Assembly (NCBI RefSeq): GCF_000235365.1
Contig: NC_016456.1
Location: 186,001-250,000 of the forward strand
Length of the DNA: 64,000 nucleotides
Direction: 5' to 3'
Source: Eremothecium cymbalariae DBVPG#7215
Taxonomy: Eukaryota > Ascomycota > Saccharomycetes > Saccharomycetales > Saccharomycetaceae
Within the stretch, counting starts at the first letter, position 1. Each line of letters opens with the position of its first letter. Of the stretch, positions 48,106 to 57,000 are shown in pieces. A program made the position numbers and the translations under genes. Under the pieces are notes generated by a model. That model had not been told where the DNA came from and made no database searches. It saw only the letters and a list, made by a program, of their open reading frames with translations.

Positions 48106-49344
48106 ATGTACAACATCGCAACAGCCCTAGCAAGTCAGGTACTATTGCTAGGAACAGTGAAATCTGTTGACAACGGTGAATCTGTGTTACCAGTTAAGTC
48201 TCAGATATTTAATACTGAAAATAGTAAGCTATGTCAAGCTATTGATTTTGTGAATGTTGGGTTTACAGGCTCTTATCTCCCAGTCAGTTCTTTAAACGAT
48301 ATCGAAAAAGATACATGCAGTTGTGATGTTGGTGAACGTGTTTGGTTCTCAGGAAATATTGCCCCTATTGATGATGCTGTAACTGTTCATTTCCGTGGAC
48401 CTCTCAAATTGCACAAGTTCGCCTTTTACACATCTCCTTACTATGTTCTTGGAAATCCTCATTCAGGTGATTGGGAGCGTATGGCTCATTATGATTCATC
48501 TACTCAAAAGAGAGAAAATGTCACCTTTTTAAACAAGGAAGGCCCTCATTCTCTATGCTTGGGCAAGGCTCTTTCATACGCAGATGATTCAGGTATTGCG
48601 AGTGCGGTTGAATCCACAACTTTATCTGATGAAGCAGTGCTTAGTTCTGATGAGGAGTTTGTAATATTTTCGGAATTGGAATGTCCACCATCTGCATTTG
48701 ATGGAGCTTGCGGGGTTTACCGTGAAGGCATCCCTGCTTATCATGGTTTTGATGGTGATACCAAAATGTTTTTGTTCGAATTTGAAATGCCTACGGAGCC
48801 TCAAACTCCAAATCCACACTTTGAATTCTACGACATGCCTGCAATATGGCTATTGAATGCACACATCCCTAGAACTGCCCAATATCCAAACAACGTTAAA
48901 TGTTCCTGTTGGGCAAGCGGCTGTGGAGAATTTGATATTTTTGAGGTTATGAATAGTACTGAAGTTAATCATCTATACTCTGCATTCCATACTTTCCAAG
49001 GGATTGATGATGTGGGTATTGGAATTCAAGCACCAGCATATCTAGAAAGAGATCCACATGGTATAATGGCCGGAGGAGTAATTTTTGATTCCAAAGGCTA
49101 TACCAGAGTCTTCTTTTCAGATAAAATTGATTTTGACGACGATGTAATTACAGCAAGTACACTATACAAGATAATGAACTCAATTTCACCGAAATCGGTC
49201 CATCAATCTAAATTAACTAAGGTTTCTATATATGCTCCAATGGATGATGTTAAGTCTATCGGTATTAAACTAACTCAAAAATCCAGTATAATAGCATATT
49301 CCCTTGTTGCGCTAACCACCCTCATTCTATATTCAAAGCTATAA
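48106..49344 (+). CDS. TOH1: GPI-anchored cell-wall protein, Toh1/YJL171C (TOS1-related) family
   Basis: From the ATG at 48106 the product is 412 aa (YJL171C about 396 aa). It has a short N-terminal secretion signal (MYNIATALASQVLLLGTVKS) and a central domain shared with Tos1, including CSCWASGCGEFDIFEV near residues 266-281. The C-terminal hydrophobic tail (SIIAYSLVALTTLILYSKL) is typical of a GPI-addition signal. Paired Cys residues (CSCDVG, CSCWASGC) suggest disulfides. The family is glucan/cell-wall associated and its biochemical activity is not settled. Position matches YJL171C between ASG7 and CPS1, with STE3 interleaved from the YKL side. Confidence 0.87.
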   Translation: MYNIATALASQVLLLGTVKSVDNGESVLPVKSQIFNTENSKLCQAIDFVNVGFTGSYLPVSSLNDIEKDTCSCDVGERVWFSGNIAPIDDAVTVHFRGPLKLHKFAFYTSPYYVLGNPHSGDWERMAHYDSSTQKRENVTFLNKEGPHSLCLGKALSYADDSGIASAVESTTLSDEAVLSSDEEFVIFSELECPPSAFDGACGVYREGIPAYHGFDGDTKMFLFEFEMPTEPQTPNPHFEFYDMPAIWLLNAHIPRTAQYPNNVKCSCWASGCGEFDIFEVMNSTEVNHLYSAFHTFQGIDDVGIGIQAPAYLERDPHGIMAGGVIFDSKGYTRVFFSDKIDFDDDVITASTLYKIMNSISPKSVHQSKLTKVSIYAPMDDVKSIGIKLTQKSSIIAYSLVALTTLILYSKL

Positions 49345-49860
49345 AAACAATTGTGGTTAACTTGACGACGTTGCTATTGGCCTATCAATATGACTGCCAG
49401 AATACCCGTCATAACTCCGTAAATGGTTAATTTAAGTCATTCGTTTTTTCGTTGTTAATTATATCCATTGTTGTTCACTTTTTCGATCTACTGCTAACCA
49501 ATTTGGAGATGTAATTTTCAACACAGTTAGATGTGCGCCGAGCTCTGAACCTTATTTAACGGGCACTTTTTTTGCATGCTTCTATTGATGGACTAATTAG
49601 GCAGGTTTACAGGGCATTAACTATAGTACTCAAAAGTTGTGAAACGACGTTTAGCAATGTAGCAAAAGATATATTGGCAAATATAGTTGAGATACATTTG
49701 TTGTTTCAGATAAGTAATTACTTCCTCCTTTTCATGCTATAAAAAAGCATGCTGTTATCCATTTCGATATTCTTTTCTGTCGGTTGACAAGCGCTGTCAT
49801 TGCCATTACCGCTGTCACCGCATTTACGAAAGAAGAAATAAACAATCATTAGTTAATAGT
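49345..49860. other. Intergenic TOH1-like to STE3
   Basis: These 516 bp are the STE3 promoter region. It contains the alpha-specific-type element at 49579-49602. No gene. Confidence 0.6.
49579..49602 (-). promoter_or_regulatory. Candidate alpha-specific element (Mcm1 P' half plus alpha1 Q-like site) upstream of STE3
   Basis: On the minus strand it reads GCCTAATTAGTCCATCAATA and continues GAAG. CCTAATTAG is an Mcm1 P'-type core, and TCAATAGAAG matches the S. cerevisiae alpha1 Q box (TCAATGNCAG) at eight of ten positions. The adjacency resembles QP' sites of alpha-specific genes. It lies about 260 bp before the STE3 ATG. Confidence 0.5.
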
Positions 49861-51279
49861 ATGGGATACGCTCAAGTGATTATTGCTCTTTCATTGATAG
49901 CTCTAATATTACTGTTACCTCCTTTGGTGTGGCATGCAAAAACCAGGAATACACCAGCTATAATTCTGATTATATGGCTTTTGATTGTGAATGTTAAATC
50001 TATCATCGATGCAGCAATATGGGGAGGAGAAGATTTTGTTAGCAAATGGAATGGTTATGGTTGGTGTGATATTGCTATAAAGCTAGAGATGGGCTCTAAT
50101 GTTGGCGTATCTTGTGCAGTTGCGAATATTGCACATAATTTGCATGTTATATTAAAGGCCAAGTCAGTATTGCCTGATGCTAGTTCCTGGCGTAAGCTTC
50201 TGGTTGATTTGAGTTTCTGTTTAATAACTCCAATATTAGTTATGAGTTTGTCATATTTGGTTCAAGTTCTCAGATTTGGGATTTTTAGATATAATGGATG
50301 TCAGAATATGCTTTCGCCTACATGGGTCACTACAATGACATATACGGTCTGGATGTTTCTTTGGTCTCTTGTTGGGTTTATATATGCAATGTTGCTGTTA
50401 TGGGTATTCTATCAAAAGCGGAAAGATGTGAGAGACTTATTACACTGTACTAATTCAGGGTTGAATTTATCTAGATTTGCAAGACTTTTAATATTTTGTT
50501 TGGTAATTATTCTTATTATGTTCCCATTTTCGGTGTTTTCCTTTGTATATGAGCTGAAGAATGTTGGAGGAGCATATAGTTTCGCCGCTATACATACGCC
50601 CAGTATGTGGTACTTTATTCCACACTTTGATCCTGGTGTTCCGTTGTATAACATTTGGCTGTACATTTTCATGTCTTATCTGGTATTTTTGATTTTTGGT
50701 TTGGGTTCAGATGCATTAGCACTATATGCTAAATGCTTAAGATCCATAGGTCTAGGTCAAATACTGGATAAGTTCAACGGATATCTGGAGAAAAATTCTG
50801 ACTCTCGTGTATCCAAATTGACTGGTCGATTCATGAAAAGACAAGGTTATGAACAGTTCAGTATCGGTACAATAAGTGACAGTACTGCTACCTTTAGTTA
50901 CGACACGAGATCTACCAATAGTGCTCCTTCAAACTTTGTTATCGACTATGTGCTGCCACAAGATATTAAAAGGCAGGAAAGACGAAAAAGGTATGGCGTT
51001 AAAATGGAAGAACTAGGGTACGGTAAAGATAAATCTTTGAATGATCTGATGCTATCAGTTGAAGACGATTTGGACTTTAATGGTCCTGTAGATTGCTCTC
51101 CTTTCGCTGATATTTCGCCATTTACTAATATTTCGTTTTCTGAGGAAATCAACGCCAAACTAAACACTGTAGAAGAAGAAGTACATAGAAGTATGCACAG
51201 TGGTTCAACTATAGCAGATAATACTACACATGCAGAGGATATAGACTTCAAATCCGAGTGTAAGTATAAACATAAATGA
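49861..51279 (+). CDS. STE3: a-factor pheromone receptor Ste3
   Basis: The 472-aa product matches Ste3 (S. cerevisiae 470 aa), the class D G-protein-coupled receptor on alpha cells that senses lipid-modified a-factor. Seven hydrophobic helices fall within residues ~1-295 (first helix VIIALSLIALILLLPPLVWH; then IWLLIVNVKSIIDAAIWGG, a family-typical segment; KWNGYGWCDIAIKLEMGSNVG). A long hydrophilic cytosolic tail (about 295-472) is Ser/Thr/Asp/Glu-rich and suited to phosphorylation and ubiquitin-dependent endocytosis. The ATG lies at the first helix. Position matches YKL178C interleaved with YJL170-172 genes. Confidence 0.96.
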   Translation: MGYAQVIIALSLIALILLLPPLVWHAKTRNTPAIILIIWLLIVNVKSIIDAAIWGGEDFVSKWNGYGWCDIAIKLEMGSNVGVSCAVANIAHNLHVILKAKSVLPDASSWRKLLVDLSFCLITPILVMSLSYLVQVLRFGIFRYNGCQNMLSPTWVTTMTYTVWMFLWSLVGFIYAMLLLWVFYQKRKDVRDLLHCTNSGLNLSRFARLLIFCLVIILIMFPFSVFSFVYELKNVGGAYSFAAIHTPSMWYFIPHFDPGVPLYNIWLYIFMSYLVFLIFGLGSDALALYAKCLRSIGLGQILDKFNGYLEKNSDSRVSKLTGRFMKRQGYEQFSIGTISDSTATFSYDTRSTNSAPSNFVIDYVLPQDIKRQERRKRYGVKMEELGYGKDKSLNDLMLSVEDDLDFNGPVDCSPFADISPFTNISFSEEINAKLNTVEEEVHRSMHSGSTIADNTTHAEDIDFKSECKYKHK

Positions 51280-51471
51280 TTTTGGGGCTATTCATTTAAC
51301 ATACAAAAGTTTTTTATTAAAGAGGTGCGATTTGTCTCTCACCATTGGTATACATAAATAATCACCATTAGTTGATTACATGCAGTGCTTCTAATGTCTT
51401 GTCATAATTATAATATTTTGCCATATATGTTAGTAAGATAAAAAGTAACTTATAAACTAATGTCCTGAAGG

Positions 51472-53301
51472 TTAAGAATCCTTAAATTGTTCGTTAACGT
51501 TCACAACATATTCATAAACGAACCCTATTGTATTCAAGAGAGAAGAACCATGTATGTATTCGTTCACTGAGTGGATCTTTTCCATCATATCAGGTGTATA
51601 AACCGCAGCACTCATCCGATAGATATTTTTAGTTGAATTCCAATAAAACTTACTGTCCGTATTCGCAGAAAATAATGAGCCCGTAACGTAAAAGTCAATA
51701 TCTTTGTCAACGAGCACATTGGACTCATAAACATCTTGCAATGTGCCAGCGAACACATCCCACGTTGAACCACTTGTAGGGGATATTGGAGAGGGATCCA
51801 ACCTATTAAGGGGTGTGACCTCGATATAGCCAATAGGGGTAGCCGGCCAGATTTCCTTGCCTTCTAAGGTGATACCATACCCGTGCCTTCTAGCTACTCT
51901 TTTAACAAGCACCAGATCATCTTCTATAACTGCATCTATAGAAGAGGTGATTTCTACTCTGTGGTTAACTATGAAGGTCGTGGACTCCGGTAAAGCATTT
52001 GCCTTCACACCGCCCTTTATAACATCTACTGCTTTAGTCGTCCTTATCATTGGCGAATATAGGGGATTATGGGAAAGATAACTAGTAATGACCATGTCAT
52101 CTATTCTACTGCGGTGAGTACTTAATAAAGCTCTGCGGACATTATATGGCATAGAATCTGTATGTTCTGCAACACATTCTAGCATTGAATTTAGCGGGTT
52201 TCCTTCATTAAAGTGGTATGGGAACACTTTATCTTCAATCAAAGAAATTAATTCAGAAGCAACACCAATCGTAGTGTGAACTGGTGGCGCCGAGGAATGA
52301 CCGCCATGACCATGGATCTTGACTTCTAAATCGACATAGCCTTTCTCACTAACCAAAATTGGAGCGATGTATAAATGTTCATTTAGTGCTCGAACACCAT
52401 AACCTTCGTCAAGAAGTGCATAGATCCCGTCATCACCATAACGCTCATACACCGCTTTTGAAATTTCCTTGGCACCTTGGATACCCCCGACTTCCTCATC
52501 AAAACCAAACCCTATAAGCAAAGTTCTCCTAGGGGTAAACCCATCCTTTAAAAGTTGTTCCACAGCAATTAACTCCGCTATTAGTAAATACTTATCATCT
52601 AGAACACCTCTCCCCCAAATTATATCCCTCTTCTCGTCGTAAAACGCATCAAACGGAGGATATTCCCACTCATCGATAGTCGTCGGATTCACAGGAACCA
52701 CATCCTGATGCGCTGTTAGGAGAAGCGGCTTTAAGTCTGGCTCAGACCCATTCCATGTATACAACAACCCTACTTTATTCACCTTCTCGAGCTTTAGAGA
52801 CGAATGAACAAGAGGGAACTGCTCCTCCAAGTACTTATGTAATTTAAAGAACTCGGAATAATATTCCAGATCTTCTGAAGGAGGTGGGTAGTTGTCCTCT
52901 ATAACTGTTGGGATCTGCACTGCCCCACGCAACTTCAACACTGCGTCTGATTTGAAATCTGCATCATTAAAAATAGTCCCTATGGACTTGTTAAATTTTG
53001 GGGAAACTGCGGCAATCTTGGAACAGCGCGAACTTGTAACAAACTCCGAGTTGAACATACCATCTCCGCTTGCACCTCCTCCTCGTCCGCCTCCACAGCT
53101 CGAGAACCTCATCTCCAGCAACCAATCTGAAGGAAGAACAAACTGCGTTACTGAAGAAGCATAAAACAACAGCCAACCTAGCAGAAAAATACCACAAGTT
53201 AAAACCCCGACTCGTAAAATAGAGTTGCTTTTACGCTTCCGTGTATTCCTCAAAACTTCAGAGTCCTGAAGATCCTCAAGATCCCCAGGCAACTTGACCA
53301 T
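51472..53301 (-). CDS. CPS1: Vacuolar carboxypeptidase S
   Basis: From the ATG at 53301 the product is 609 aa (S. cerevisiae Cps1 576 aa). A short cytosolic tail (MVKLPGDLEDLQDSE, with Lys near the start) precedes a signal-anchor helix (about 29-49: ILRVGVLTCGIFLLGWLLF). This matches Cps1, which is sorted by Lys ubiquitination through multivesicular bodies. A poly-Gly stretch follows the anchor. The M20 zinc-peptidase domain shows LLLTAHQDVVPVNP (His ~195), IWGRGVLDDKYL (bridging Asp), GFGFDEEVGGIQGAKE (catalytic Glu and metal Glu) and GHGGHSSAPPVHTTIG. It supplies amino acids from peptides. The triple E-box-like array sits upstream. Confidence 0.95.
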   Translation of the reverse strand: MVKLPGDLEDLQDSEVLRNTRKRKSNSILRVGVLTCGIFLLGWLLFYASSVTQFVLPSDWLLEMRFSSCGGGRGGGASGDGMFNSEFVTSSRCSKIAAVSPKFNKSIGTIFNDADFKSDAVLKLRGAVQIPTVIEDNYPPPSEDLEYYSEFFKLHKYLEEQFPLVHSSLKLEKVNKVGLLYTWNGSEPDLKPLLLTAHQDVVPVNPTTIDEWEYPPFDAFYDEKRDIIWGRGVLDDKYLLIAELIAVEQLLKDGFTPRRTLLIGFGFDEEVGGIQGAKEISKAVYERYGDDGIYALLDEGYGVRALNEHLYIAPILVSEKGYVDLEVKIHGHGGHSSAPPVHTTIGVASELISLIEDKVFPYHFNEGNPLNSMLECVAEHTDSMPYNVRRALLSTHRSRIDDMVITSYLSHNPLYSPMIRTTKAVDVIKGGVKANALPESTTFIVNHRVEITSSIDAVIEDDLVLVKRVARRHGYGITLEGKEIWPATPIGYIEVTPLNRLDPSPISPTSGSTWDVFAGTLQDVYESNVLVDKDIDFYVTGSLFSANTDSKFYWNSTKNIYRMSAAVYTPDMMEKIHSVNEYIHGSSLLNTIGFVYEYVVNVNEQFKDS

Positions 53302-54758
53302 TTTTGAAATTATTCTAAAATCCAAAATATCTAAGCCCCAAAAACCCTCTAATACTTGTTATGAGCTTGATTCTCTTCCTATAGCCTCGGACTAGACTTG
53401 TATCTCTAAATAATGTTACATATATGCTATATGTTGTATGTGCATGGTACAGACTTCGGACTGTTCACCCTTTTTAATGCCCTGGTAGAGCCCTGGTTCC
53501 GTTATCACGCCACGAGCGGCGCCGCAGTCACGTGACATTACCGTCATGTGACACAGGTCACATGACCAAATTTAACGAAGAAAACGGTTGCTTCGTCGCT
53601 CGCCCACTGTTTTCGGATTGAGCAGAATTCACGCCGAAAAATCAAACAATAATGCGATTTTCGAAGAGTGCAGAAAAATTTAAAGGTCGGCAAGGAAATC
53701 ATAACGTATTGCCCGATTCGGTATCTAATTCCTCACTTATGTTAAGCACACTATCCCCTAACCCACCGTGCTTAAATAGACCTACAACAGCGTCTTACAT
53801 ACACAGGTAGAACCAAAGTAAACAAACTACGCAGGTTTATAACAATATGCCCAAGTCCGTCTGGTATTATGCTATATGCAACAAACAAGCCTTTCAGCTT
53901 ACCGGTTTTTTTTCTTTTGCTCAATCCTGTTGTACTTTATTAAAAAAAAAGTCGTGATTAGTGTCCTGCAGTAATTTACTGTTCGAGCAGGGACAAAATA
54001 CACAACACTATTACATCGGGCAGCCAAATTCTTGTTATTCTTTCATGCAACCTTGCAATATAGAAACAACCAAGAGACACATATAATCTTGACTATGTAA
54101 TATTTCGAAATGTGTGAAAGGGATAGATATCAACATGTTTCCCTGCTCTCCCCGATGGCGGTGGCGCTCGTGGCCGTTCGGCCCCCGAGCTGGTTGGCTG
54201 CCCGGCGGGGATGTGAGGGAGGGGGGGGGGCGAATTGCAGCAAAAAAGCAAAGGCGCTTTTTAGTCAAAATCCCAAAAAAAAGCCGGAAAAACAGATTCC
54301 GATTGGGAAAAGGGAAAATGTGTTCAGTATTCCGAAGGTTGGACACAGAGCAGATCAAGACTACGATTCAATTAGTAGACCGGAACAACCATCTGAGAAC
54401 GAGAGTTCGGAACAACAGTACTACTGTGTCAGATTTTGAAAGGCCTAGTTTTGCATTTTTTGTTCCCTATAGGACCGGGAGAAGAGAGAAGCAGACAAGC
54501 AAACATTTTTAATAATATGAAGACTAGAAGAATATTTAAATATATATATATATGTTGGTTTTAACGATGGATAGATCCCCATCAGCACAAGGACTATACT
54601 GGAAGATAATATCAGGCATATATCTAATCTACCGCCTGGACGTATTCCACTACTATACCTCGACTTCTGGCAAGCCAAACAGGTCTATTTTTCGATACCA
54701 GCGTTCTCAGGATTTTTTTTTTGACTCCAATACAATAGTATTATAACAGTAAAAATAA
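53302..54758. other. Long intergenic region CPS1 to unknown gene
   Basis: These 1.46 kb contain the GTCAYRTGAC triplet array (53527-53566), a GC-rich patch with a ten-G run (about 54140-54235), a TA microsatellite (54539-54552) and several open frames (54110-54512) without family features. I see no intact RNA gene or LTR. Confidence 0.55.
53527..53566. promoter_or_regulatory. Three spaced GTCAYRTGAC palindromes (Cbf1/bHLH-type sites)
   Basis: GTCACGTGAC (53527-53536), GTCATGTGAC (53543-53552) and GTCACATGAC (53557-53566) lie 16 and 14 bp apart. All fit RTCAYRTG-type E-boxes bound by yeast bHLH factors such as Cbf1 (or Tye7/Ino2-4-type for variants). They are about 230-270 bp upstream of CPS1 on the divergent side. 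Confidence 0.7.
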
Positions 54759-55436
54759 ATGACTACGTCAAAAACAACTCGTCGTCAGGTCATCAGGAAA
54801 ATCGTATCGGTCCAATTCAACGACAAGTGCGACGACGATGCGACCAGCATCATCGCGTATGATGAGGATATAGTCGCTAATTACGTTACGTCGTTGATCT
54901 GCAAGTTTCTGCAGTTCGACGTTAATTTCAACATCATGCTGGTCTTTGCTCACAGCTACGATGTCCAACCGTTCCACGAAAAATACCTACAGGACTTCAA
55001 CGCTACCGTCCTCGACTCGCTAGAGCGTGAGGGCGAAGACTCTTGGGGTGACTACCGTTCCAAACAAACCAATATTCTGCTGACATACAAGATGGCCATG
55101 TTCGATGCATGTCCCTACACAGACATGATCATCTTTGTCGACTACTTGCCCGACCTGGATGACTACTCTCACGCCATCAGAAACCTCAAAAATGGCTATG
55201 GTTTCTGCTACCTGGTTTTCGACCCGGAAACCGTTGAGGCTGCTGACACCATCTCCTCCATCTACCAAAAGTACGACCTCCACAGACATCTCCAACAATA
55301 CCACTCTATAGCCGATGACTCTTGCTCTGACTTGGTCCCGGTAGATCCCAATATGGAAATGCTGCTGTCCATGTTGGAGGTCGAAGAGAATAACGCAATG
55401 CATAAGCATAACTACTACGACACCGTCACCTACTAA
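54759..55436 (+). CDS. Unrecognised 225-aa protein with high-expression codon usage
   Basis: The ATG frame of 225 codons between CPS1 and RFA3 encodes a soluble, acidic protein with no signal peptide or membrane helix. Regular hydrophobic strand/helix alternation suggests a globular alpha/beta fold (NFNIMLVFAHSYDVQPF; TDMIIFVDYLPDLDDYSHAI; GYGFCYLVFDPETVEAAD). The C-terminal 40 residues are polar with His/Asn. Codons are strikingly biased to C-ending forms for Phe, Tyr, Asp, Asn and Ile, as in ERG20, which suggests high expression or a different base-composition history. I do not recognise the family and know of no S. cerevisiae gene at this position (between YJL172W and YJL173C). A pyrimidine-rich tract (about 55605-55640) follows the stop. 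Confidence 0.75.
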   Translation: MTTSKTTRRQVIRKIVSVQFNDKCDDDATSIIAYDEDIVANYVTSLICKFLQFDVNFNIMLVFAHSYDVQPFHEKYLQDFNATVLDSLEREGEDSWGDYRSKQTNILLTYKMAMFDACPYTDMIIFVDYLPDLDDYSHAIRNLKNGYGFCYLVFDPETVEAADTISSIYQKYDLHRHLQQYHSIADDSCSDLVPVDPNMEMLLSMLEVEENNAMHKHNYYDTVTY

Positions 55437-55845
55437 GGAGCCGTCGCCGCTCACCACCCATCGGACGGACCCGAGGGGGGCATGCAGGCTTCCTGCCCCT
55501 AAAAAACCTACACGCACATACACAATACACATACATGAAGAACTGCAGCCATGAAAAAGCTGCACCTTTTCAAAAACCTCGAGAAAAAGGGAGGCCAAAA
55601 ACCAAACCCACCTTCTCTTTCTCTCTTTCTCTCTTTCTACCAACTTCTGCACAGTCTAACTTAGCATTTCATCTCTAATTGTATTTATTATTATATTACC
55701 CACTATTCCTTTTTAATTCCACAAATAAACTGTTCCCAAGTATATTTGTCACGCTTAATCCATGTCCTGCGTAAATGGACGCAGGCCCGTCCGCGCATAG
55801 GCGGTTGCACGCCGAGAAGGCTTGCTCTGCCTGCGTGCGAGCCTG

Positions 55846-55882
55846 GGCGGGCCTGGGCGGGCTCGGCCCGCCCAGGCCCGCC
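55846..55882. repeat. GC-only-type hairpin, 17-bp perfect arms with a 3-nt loop
   Basis: Arms GGCGGGCCTGGGCGGGC (55846-55862) and its exact complement (55866-55882) flank TCG. The left arm contains a direct repeat of GCCTGGGCGG (55841-55850 and 55851-55860). Such a stable hairpin is unusual in an AT-rich yeast intergene. Confidence 0.93.
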
Positions 55883-56000
55883 TGTCAACTTTGGGATCGC
55901 CCAGCGTGGTGTTGCCCCTTGAAAGTGTTGCCCAGAGCGGTGCGCAGACAGGGCTCGGAGTCCTGAGCATCGTGGAACGCGACAGGAGGTCTGGACTTTG

Positions 56001-56023
56001 GTCACGTGGTAGTTGTCACGTGG
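56001..56023 (+). promoter_or_regulatory. Pair of GTCACGTGG E-boxes upstream of RFA3
   Basis: Identical 9-mers at 56001-56009 and 56015-56023, 14 bp apart, match Cbf1/Pho4-type CACGTG sites. They are about 300 bp before the RFA3 ATG. Confidence 0.6.
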
Positions 56024-56068
56024 TTGCAAGCGCGTTCTCTCGAGGTCTGGTTCCCGTTCTTGCGGGAG

Positions 56069-56074
56069 ACGCGT
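56069..56074. promoter_or_regulatory. MCB element (ACGCGT) upstream of RFA3
   Basis: ACGCGT lies 250 bp before the RFA3 ATG. MBF (Mbp1-Swi6) drives G1/S expression of DNA-replication genes through this hexamer, and RFA genes in S. cerevisiae are of this class, so target and site agree. Confidence 0.6.
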
Positions 56075-56221
56075 TAGGAGGCATATGAAAAGTGAAAAAA
56101 TACTGCAAGTGGTGGGCTTCAAACAGCCATACGTCCTTCCTTTACATTTAGGTAGTACTTACACCCGGTGGTTCCCGAAGATCGAGATTGAGAAGATATA
56201 GAGCTGAGTCCACATACAAAA

Positions 56222-56294
56222 GGCAGCAGCAGCAGCATCAGTGGCAGCATCAATCGAGCTTAAACAAGCATATAAGCAGCAGCAGCAGCAGCAA
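56222..56294. repeat. CAG-rich trinucleotide tracts in the RFA3 leader
   Basis: Two runs (about 56221-56235 and 56275-56292) of AGC units, plus GCATCAGTGGCAGC between them, lie just before RFA3. They are probably 5' UTR and show imperfect slippage repeats. Confidence 0.8.
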
Positions 56295-56323
56295 ACAGCG
56301 ACAAGGATTAGTAAAATATAAGA

Positions 56324-56674
56324 ATGTCGCATCATACTCCCCGAATTGATCCCACACAAGTGAGCAGCACGAGCTGCAGCGTGTTTCGTTTGATTGGCAG
56401 GGTTGCGGCGCAGCCTAAGCAGGACGAAATTACCATTCAATCTCCTACAACCAATAGGGAAATGATCACGTTAACTTCGATACGCGTGTCGCAGCTGACT
56501 AAATTCAGCGTGGACAGTTGGTATGAGTTTGTTTGCCGGGCGAAGGATTCAGGGGATGCAGGGTTTTTTGTACTTGACTCAATAAAGTTGCCGTTGCCAG
56601 ATGGCGATGAGTTGAGTGTGGAGGGTGTGGTTGCGTTGCAGCAGCTCACAAGCAAGTTTCCGGAGATTTATTGA
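56324..56674 (+). CDS. RFA3: Replication protein A subunit 3
   Basis: The 116-aa product matches Rfa3 (S. cerevisiae 122 aa), the smallest subunit of the single-stranded DNA-binding trimer RPA. It is a single OB fold: N-terminal TPRIDPTQVSS, then CSVFRLIGRVAAQPKQDEITIQ, VDSWYEFVCRAKDSGDAGFFVLDSI and the C-terminal helix VEGVVALQQLTSKFPEIY, which forms the trimerisation interface. The ATG gives a normal-length N-terminus. Neighbours KRE9 (convergent) and CPS1 match YJL172-174. Confidence 0.95.
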   Translation: MSHHTPRIDPTQVSSTSCSVFRLIGRVAAQPKQDEITIQSPTTNREMITLTSIRVSQLTKFSVDSWYEFVCRAKDSGDAGFFVLDSIKLPLPDGDELSVEGVVALQQLTSKFPEIY

Positions 56675-57000
56675 AGTGTGCGAAAGCATATCCGTTGTGA
56701 TGGGCAAAAGGCAACAGCGAACGGGTCTCTGTTTCTTGGCAGAGAATGTTTTAGGACAAAAGGTGAACGACGGGTTGTTGGGTGGTGAATTATATAACTT
56801 TTGACTAAGACAGTATGCTAATAATGAAATAATAGTAATAATAAATTATGTTTTAGACCCAAAGAAACCTCGAATAAAACAAAGAAAAAGATGTTATTAA
56901 AAGTGAAACAAAAAATGTTACCGGGGGTAGGCTGGGTCCGAGGCTGACGAGGTTGGATATCAATGCAATATCTCGTCTGTTTTAAAATACTGAGAGGAAA
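56675..57000. other. Convergent intergenic RFA3/KRE9
   Basis: These 326 bp separate two 3' ends. AATAATAGTAATAATAAAT-type AT sequence (about 56821-56848) fits polyadenylation signals. No gene. Confidence 0.6.

Larger units (their letters stand above)
55437..56323. other. Intergenic region upstream of RFA3 with a GC island
   Basis: These 887 bp include a G+C-rich island (about 55740-56080) that holds a perfect 17-bp hairpin, two GTCACGTGG sites, an MCB box and CAG/CAGCAT trinucleotide tracts (about 56222-56294). No protein-like frame; the open frames there follow the GC repeats. Confidence 0.65.

Noticed and set aside
53520..53700. Centromere suggested by the RTCACRTG cluster
   Set aside because: The sites are CDEI-like, but no AT-rich CDEII or CDEIII follows on either side.
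54110..54512. Overlapping 109- and 132-codon frames
   Set aside because: They run through a GC patch with a long G-run and show no protein-like features.
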